Source of the DNA: Actinomycetales bacterium
GTDB lineage: Bacteria > Actinomycetota > Actinomycetes > Actinomycetales > Microbacteriaceae
Length of the DNA: 7,220 bases
Direction: 5' to 3'
NCBI GenBank assembly: GCA_028868555.1
Contig: JAGWUG010000047.1
Span: forward strand, 1 to 7,220
A program made the translations under genes and the position numbers. Position 1 is the stretch's first letter; the number at the start of each line of letters is the position of its first letter. Of the stretch, positions 5,715-7,220 are shown piece after piece. A model generated the notes under the pieces. It was not told the origin of the DNA. It searched no databases and worked only from the letters and a program-made list of their open reading frames with translations.

Positions 5715-5736
5715 TAACTCAGCGCAAGCTAAAGCT

Positions 5737-6624
5737 ATGAACGAGCCCGTTGACACTGTCAGCGGGCTCGTTCGCTTTAAGGTTGACTTCGCCTACGACG
5801 GCACCAACTTCAATGGCTGGGCAAAGCAACCAAAGCTTCGCACTGTAGAAGGCTGCTTCCTGGCCGCCCTCGAGCAGGTGTTCGAGGCAGATCCGGGCTG
5901 CTTCGGCCTCACAGTTGCCGGTCGCACCGATGCCGGGGTGCACGCGCGCCACCAGGTGCTGCACATCGACCTATCGCCAACCCAGATCAAGCGCCTGGGC
6001 CGATTCGCCGGTTCAACAATCATCGAAGGCGCTATTCGCGACCGCCTGAACTCGCTCCTCGACGACGACATCAGAGTCTTCTCGGTTGAGTTTGCGCCCG
6101 AGGGCTTCGACGCCCGTTTCGCAGCAACCCATCGCCGATACCGCTATCGGATTGCCGATGGACTGGCCGTCAAGGACCCGATTGAGGCCCACAGCACGCT
6201 CTGGACCCGAAAGCCCCTCGATCTGGAAGCCATGCAGGCCGCGGCGCTCAAGCTCTACGGACTTCACGACTTCGCATCCTTCTGCCGTCCACGCCCGTTC
6301 AGCACCACCATTCGTGAGGTACGAGAGATTCGGGTCACCCGCCGCACCGATGAGAATGCTGTGGTGGAGATCCACCTGCTGGCCGACGCGTTCTGCCACA
6401 ACATGGTGCGCTCCATAGTTGGAGCCCTAATCGCGGTAGGCGAGGGGAGGGCATCGGTGGCTGATATTGACACCCGCCTGAAGGCCGCCGACCGCACTTC
6501 AAGCTACAAAGTAGTTGCCGCCAAGGGACTGACGCTCATGGAGATTGGTTACCCGCCGGCCGAGCAAATGGCGGCTCAGGTTGCCCGCACCAAGGACACC
6601 CGAACCCTCGACGAAGAGGACTAG
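5737..6624 (+). CDS. truA: tRNA pseudouridine(38-40) synthase TruA
   Basis: Converts uridines 38, 39 and 40 in the tRNA anticodon arm to pseudouridine. From ATG 5737 it has 295 residues. The start of the fold, VRFKVDFAYDGTNFNGWAKQ, is at 12-31. The catalytic Asp65 sits in AGRTDAGVHA (61-70), matching E. coli Asp60. Further marks are FDARFAATHRRYRYRI, YGLHDFASFCR and AFCHNMVRSIVGALIAVGEG. The ATG has no good Shine-Dalgarno and stands directly before the 5740-5772 hairpin, so the first 11 residues are encoded by a terminator-like structure. No in-frame ATG, GTG or TTG follows before the conserved fold. A TTG at 5671 inside rplQ is the only longer option. The gene is certain; the start is less so. 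Confidence 0.95.
   Translation: MNEPVDTVSGLVRFKVDFAYDGTNFNGWAKQPKLRTVEGCFLAALEQVFEADPGCFGLTVAGRTDAGVHARHQVLHIDLSPTQIKRLGRFAGSTIIEGAIRDRLNSLLDDDIRVFSVEFAPEGFDARFAATHRRYRYRIADGLAVKDPIEAHSTLWTRKPLDLEAMQAAALKLYGLHDFASFCRPRPFSTTIREVREIRVTRRTDENAVVEIHLLADAFCHNMVRSIVGALIAVGEGRASVADIDTRLKAADRTSSYKVVAAKGLTLMEIGYPPAEQMAAQVARTKDTRTLDEED
5740..5772 (+). terminator. 15-bp hairpin after rplQ, inside the truA start
   Basis: AACGAGCCCGTTGAC (5740-5754) pairs with GTCAGCGGGCTCGTT (5758-5772) around an ACT loop; the only non-Watson-Crick pair is one G-U. It begins 25 nt after the rplQ stop. The bases after it are TTCGCTTT, an interrupted T tract of the kind seen in GC-rich genomes. It is the most stable simple hairpin in the window and the best candidate end of the rpoA-rplQ transcript, but it lies in truA codons 2-12. 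Confidence 0.65.
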
Positions 6625-6640
6625 AGGCATTTCTAAGTGC

Positions 6641-6668
6641 GCCAGAAGGCATCGCTAGATGGTCTGGC
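6641..6668 (+). terminator. Hairpin after truA, possible terminator
   Basis: GCCAGA (6641-6646) pairs with TCTGGC (6663-6668). After a small internal loop, CATC (6650-6653) pairs with GATG (6658-6661) around GCTA. It lies 16 nt after the truA stop and 22 nt before the next -35 box. No T-run follows, so termination is only suggested by position. Confidence 0.4.
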
Positions 6669-6690
6669 TGGGGCAATATGAAATCCGGGT

Positions 6691-6720
6691 TTGACCAGCG
6701 CGCCTCCATGCGAGTAAACT
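6691..6720 (+). promoter_or_regulatory. Promoter for rplM
   Basis: TTGACC (6691-6696) and TAAACT (6715-6720) are separated by 18 bp, a good match to actinobacterial housekeeping promoters (TTGAC at -35, TANNNT at -10). The predicted start is near 6727, giving a 5' untranslated leader of about 112 nt. It lies between the truA hairpin and the folded rplM leader, consistent with a separate rplM transcription unit. Confidence 0.75.
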
Positions 6721-6730
6721 AGACCCTTGG

Positions 6731-6813
6731 TATTGGCTAACTTTTGTAGTTGCCAATGTGAAAACTTGGATCCCCAGAAGACCTCTTCTTCAGGCGAGGA
6801 TTCATTTCAATCC
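6731..6813 (+). promoter_or_regulatory. Folded 5' leader of rplM
   Basis: TTGGC-T-AACT (6733-6742) pairs with AGTTGCCAA (6748-6756) with one bulged T; two outer pairs make 11 bp (6731-6758). It would sit within the first 35 nt of the transcript. GAAGA/TCTTC (6777-6781/6787-6791) and GGATT/AATCC (6798-6802/6809-6813) follow. Autoregulatory L13 leaders are known in Bacillus-type bacteria. I cannot tell from sequence whether this is related. Confidence 0.5.
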
Positions 6814-6839
6814 GACCTAGAACGAAAAGGCAATTTAGC

Positions 6840-7220
6840 GTGCGTACTTACTCACCAAAGGCTCACGAGCTGTCCAACGAGTGGCTTGTCATTGACGCCA
6901 CCGATGTTGTGCTCGGCCGTCTGGCCTCCCACGCCGCTGCACTTCTGCGCGGCAAGCACAAGCCAACCTTTGCTCCTCACATGGACAACGGCGACTTCGT
7001 AATCATCATCAACGCCGACAAGGTTGCCCTCACCGGTGCCAAGCTGGCTCAGAAGAAGGCTTACCGTCACTCCGGTTACCCAGGTGGCCTCACCGCTACC
7101 ACCTACGCCGAGTTCCTGGACAAGAACCCAGAGAAGGCTGTAGAGAAGGCAATCCGCGGCATGCTGCCAAAGAACACCCTCGGCCGCGACCAGCTGTCGA
7201 AGCTGAAGGTCTACGCAGGT
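6840..7220 (+). CDS. rplM: Large-subunit ribosomal protein uL13 (5' part, runs off the window)
   Basis: Early-assembling 50S protein. The 127 visible residues from GTG 6840 begin [20 protein letters not shown], the usual actinobacterial start. VLGRLAS, the [20 protein letters not shown] region, the DKVALTG turn, [12 protein letters not shown] and [13 protein letters not shown] are all family signatures. About 20 residues are missing compared with the usual length of about 147. AAGG (6827-6830) lies 9 nt before the GTG. It has its own promoter and leader upstream; rpsI is expected beyond the window. Confidence 0.97.
   Translation, partial: MRTYSPKAHELSNEWLVIDATDVVLGRLASHAAALLRGKHKPTFAPHMDNGDFVIIINADKVALTGAKLAQKKAYRHSGYPGGLTATTYAEFLDKNPEKAVEKAIRGMLPKNTLGRDQLSKLKVYAG

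Noticed and set aside
5671..5736. TTG start at 5671 extending truA by 22 residues
   Set aside because: It lies inside the rplQ tail coding region, uses a rare start with no clear Shine-Dalgarno, and gives a low-complexity extension that is not part of the TruA fold.
5163..5756. Long minus-strand frame opposite rplQ (197 residues)
   Set aside because: It mirrors rplQ almost exactly and its composition (many Leu, Cys, Trp) is that of the complement of Ala/Glu/Lys codons. No start context or family is recognisable.

Overview
The window is a conserved actinobacterial ribosomal-protein locus on the + strand. In order it holds the 3' part of secY, then adk, map, infA, rpmJ, rpsM, rpsK, rpoA, rplQ, truA and the 5' part of rplM. 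The gene order fits an actinobacterium: secY-adk-map-infA, no rpsD between rpsK and rpoA, then rplQ-truA-rplM. So do the moderately high GC, the RpoA start MLIAQRP, the L13 start MRTYSP, the short-LID adenylate kinase and the Ala/Glu-rich tail on L17. I lean towards Microbacteriaceae, possibly a compact-genome aquatic lineage, but the family is inference. No mobile element, CRISPR array, tRNA, rRNA or foreign-looking gene is visible.

Layout. Positions 1-2284 are a tightly packed secY-adk-map unit: a 4-nt GTGA overlap, then a 5-nt gap. Positions 2285-2501 are a non-coding gap with two hairpins, a 14-bp direct repeat and a candidate promoter for infA. Positions 2502-3969 carry infA, rpmJ, rpsM and rpsK, separated by spacers with small hairpins and a three-hairpin leader before rpsM. 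Positions 3970-4169 are a densely folded rpoA leader with five hairpins between the rpsK stop and the rpoA Shine-Dalgarno. Positions 4170-5714 are rpoA-rplQ. A 15-bp hairpin (5740-5772) follows rplQ, but it lies inside the first codons of truA (5737-6624). Positions 6625-6839 hold a hairpin after truA, a good promoter (TTGACC, 18 bp, TAAACT) and a folded 5' leader for rplM, which runs off the window.

How the genes work together. SecY is the protein-export channel. Adk keeps adenylate pools balanced. MetAP removes initiator methionine. IF1, S13, S11, L36, L17 and L13 are translation components, RpoA is the RNA polymerase alpha subunit, and TruA modifies tRNA anticodon arms. Together they couple growth rate to translation, transcription and secretion capacity.

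The coding content is ordinary. What deserves a second look is the non-coding RNA structure: the rpoA leader, the rpsM leader, the terminator-like hairpin inside truA, recurring GCAA-capped hairpins, and the duplicated pairing arms between map and infA. I did not find a new multi-gene system.
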